From DAOPXV01 sp964551445 (GTDB lineage: Bacteria > Muiribacteriota > UBA9980): 64,000 nt of DNA. Location: the NCBI GenBank assembly GCA_964551445.1, contig CAZKCG010000001.1:124001-188000 (forward strand), in the 5' to 3' direction. The notes beneath the pieces are model-generated. The model did not search any database and was not told the origin of the DNA. It saw only the letters and a program-made list of their open reading frames with translations. Within the stretch, counting starts at the first letter, position 1. Each line of letters begins with the position of its first letter. This document shows positions 62,326 to 64,000 of the stretch, in pieces. Position numbers and translations under genes: made by a program.

Positions 62326-64000
62326 ATGAACTCGGTCTCTTCAATAAAAAACGATTATCCCAATATTCATAATTTGTTATATTCCATCTACGGCCCTTTT
62401 CAAATACCCGTCAAATTGATCACGCCGGACTCAAGGACTGTGTCGGTTTCAGATCCGGATTCCCTCTGCAATTCTTTTTACTGCCGCGCGTCTCACGCTG
62501 ACACTTTTAAAAAATGCAGGCAATCAAGATCATTTCTGTTAGACGGTCTCAAATCGGAAGAATTTGCGCAGATCAGCTGTCTGAATGGTTTCAGCGAGAT
62601 CGCTTTTCCGGTCAGAACGGGCGGCCGGCTTATCTGCGTGATATCGCTCTGCGGATTCTTATTTGACGATGAATTGGACCGGAGAAACGAAATGTTTTTC
62701 AACTCTATGAAGCACGGCTTCGACAGCCGGAAATTTTACGACGCGCTGATGCGTTCGCCCGTTATAAAACGCTCTGATATTGGACCTGTTATTGAAAAAT
62801 GCGCTTCCCTTGTAAATAACATAAAAGACGCCCTTGATCAGGGCCCTGTAACTCAAGAACTTTACGGAGCGAGTGAAAAAAAACTGATCGAGGCGGTCGA
62901 AAAAAGCCTTTCCATAAAAAATTCCATAACGGGCCTGGAAACAGGCAGTATATCGCCAAAACCGTCCGCGTTAAATAAAGAACAAGGCTCTGCGTTTTTT
63001 GAAAATTCTTTGAAGGAAAGTCTTGAACTATATAGGGCTATATTTGAATATTCCGTTGACGGGATCGCTCTGGCGGATGCGGAAACAGGCATAATAATGG
63101 ATTGCAACCGGAGTTTTTTGAATCTTATGGAATGTGAAGATAAAGGATATGTCGTTGGAAAGCATCAGAAAACCATTCATCCGCAAAAGGAAGGCGCTGA
63201 AAATTTTACCGTTGGTTTTGAAACGGGGCGGAATTTAATAACTGATAAAAAACCAGTAAGACGGCAGATCATAAGCAAAACCGGAATAATAAAGGAAGTC
63301 GAGATCACAGCCGGCGCTTTTATGGTCAACGGAAAAAAATATATTCAGGGGATATTCAGGGATCTTACTGAAGAGATAAAACAAGCCGAAAAAATATTAA
63401 CCGAATCTGAAATGAAACTTAAAAAAATGTTCGCGTCCATCAATGACGCGGTAATCATTTCAGACCTTTCCGGAAACATACTTGAAATTAATGAGTATGC
63501 CTGCAAAAAACTAAAATATGAAAAAGAAGAATTGCTTAAAATGACCGTTCGGGATATTAACGCCAGATATCATCGCCATGAGACCGGCGAAAGGCTTAAA
63601 AGCGTAATTAAATCAGGGAAAACCGTATATGAATCTCATTATATGACCAAGGATGCAAAGATATTTCCCGTTGAAATAAAAGCGAGTTTGACCGAATTTA
63701 ACGGAGCTTCGGCGATGATAGCGATAGTCCGGGATATAAGCGAAAGGGTCAATATAGAGAACGCCCTTCTGGAAAGCGAAAAAAGATACCACGAACTTGT
63801 CGAGATATCCAGCGAAGGCTTCTGGGTGGTCGGAAATAACGGAGACACTATTTATCTGAACCAGCAAATGGTGGATATGGTCGGCTATACGATCGGCGAG
63901 ATCGGCAATAGAAATATCTGTGAATTCGTGCACGAGGATTCCATATCTTCGTTTCAAGATAATTTTTCGAAAATGACGCAGGGAAGTATGAAGCAGCATG
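62326..64000 (+). CDS. PocR/multi-PAS sensor, paralogue of the giant activator (cut by window edge)
   Basis: The ATG follows GGGAGG at 62313-62318. The 558 visible residues stay open to the right edge. They begin with the same PocR-like sensor as the protein at 33304 (PNIHNLLYSIYG.., CNSFYC, FPVRTGGRLICVIS). One PAS domain (about 225-355) follows, then the pair of PAS domains that precede the AAA+ part in the paralogue (LSGNILEINEYACKK; SEKRYHELVEISSEGFW). Compared with the paralogue several middle PAS domains are absent, so this is a shorter version. By analogy a sigma-54 AAA+ and an HTH domain should follow outside the window. Confidence 0.85.
   Translation, partial: MNSVSSIKNDYPNIHNLLYSIYGPFQIPVKLITPDSRTVSVSDPDSLCNSFYCRASHADTFKKCRQSRSFLLDGLKSEEFAQISCLNGFSEIAFPVRTGGRLICVISLCGFLFDDELDRRNEMFFNSMKHGFDSRKFYDALMRSPVIKRSDIGPVIEKCASLVNNIKDALDQGPVTQELYGASEKKLIEAVEKSLSIKNSITGLETGSISPKPSALNKEQGSAFFENSLKESLELYRAIFEYSVDGIALADAETGIIMDCNRSFLNLMECEDKGYVVGKHQKTIHPQKEGAENFTVGFETGRNLITDKKPVRRQIISKTGIIKEVEITAGAFMVNGKKYIQGIFRDLTEEIKQAEKILTESEMKLKKMFASINDAVIISDLSGNILEINEYACKKLKYEKEELLKMTVRDINARYHRHETGERLKSVIKSGKTVYESHYMTKDAKIFPVEIKASLTEFNGASAMIAIVRDISERVNIENALLESEKRYHELVEISSEGFWVVGNNGDTIYLNQQMVDMVGYTIGEIGNRNICEFVHEDSISSFQDNFSKMTQGSMKQH

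Overview
The window reads as part of a bacterial chromosome from a metagenome-assembled or draft genome. It contains a 10-base run of N at 15764-15773, ORFs cut at both edges, moderate GC genes and AT-rich spacers. No rRNA or tRNA gene and no CRISPR array was found. Family content includes a DUF4912 plus GH57 pair, a GspG-like pilin with a long tail, very large multi-PAS sensors, and many sigma-70 and sigma-54 promoters. This suits an environmental, signalling-rich anaerobe of a deep-branching phylum such as the Wallbacteria or Riflebacteria. That placement is a weak inference and needs marker genes from outside the window.

Layout. 0-2.4 kb (minus): a housekeeping operon ybaB - recR - K+ channel - ABC-F ATPase, the last cut by the edge. 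2.6-5.7 kb (plus): a pseudopilin behind a near-consensus sigma-54 promoter, then ogt and hemC, each with its own sigma-70 promoter. 5.7-21.3 kb: a fatty-acid or polyketide-like cluster in two divergent arms. The minus arm holds an amidohydrolase, an extended acyl carrier protein, an SDR reductase and a B12-type radical SAM enzyme. The plus arm holds a BMP-type binding protein, four ketosynthase-fold proteins (two with full catalytic residues, two lacking them), a hexapeptide protein, two TRAM-less methylthiotransferase-like radical SAM proteins, an E2-type acyltransferase and a nitroreductase. This is the best candidate for an undescribed pathway, and its product cannot be read from the sequence.

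21.3-33 kb: an azoreductase-like flavoprotein; an operon of a secreted toroid-like protein, acetate kinase and an LprI-like protein; a zinc-ribbon/DUF1232 protein; a membrane-anchored protein with two ribosomal L7/L12 C-terminal-like domains; a GH57 branching enzyme coupled to a DUF4912 protein; RluF; and a secreted kelch protein.

33-52 kb: a signalling island. A 1790-residue PocR/PAS sigma-54 activator is followed by a sigma-54 promoter, two hybrid histidine kinases, a shrunken receiver paralogue and an orphan protein. CheW, a poly-HAMP chemoreceptor and a two-Hpt CheA come next. 52-56 kb is a zone of gene decay: a partly deleted paralogue, a frameshifted GIY-YIG-like gene, a frameshifted TPR gene and a 3' gene remnant around an intact serpin lipoprotein. 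56.5-64 kb holds a small membrane protein with a perfect sigma-70 promoter, an MscS-type channel, a second sigma-54 activator and, behind GTTAC iterons and a candidate sigma-54 promoter, the start of a paralogue of the 1790-residue activator.

Sequence-level observations were read by eye. Family names rest on recognised motifs and not on database searches.
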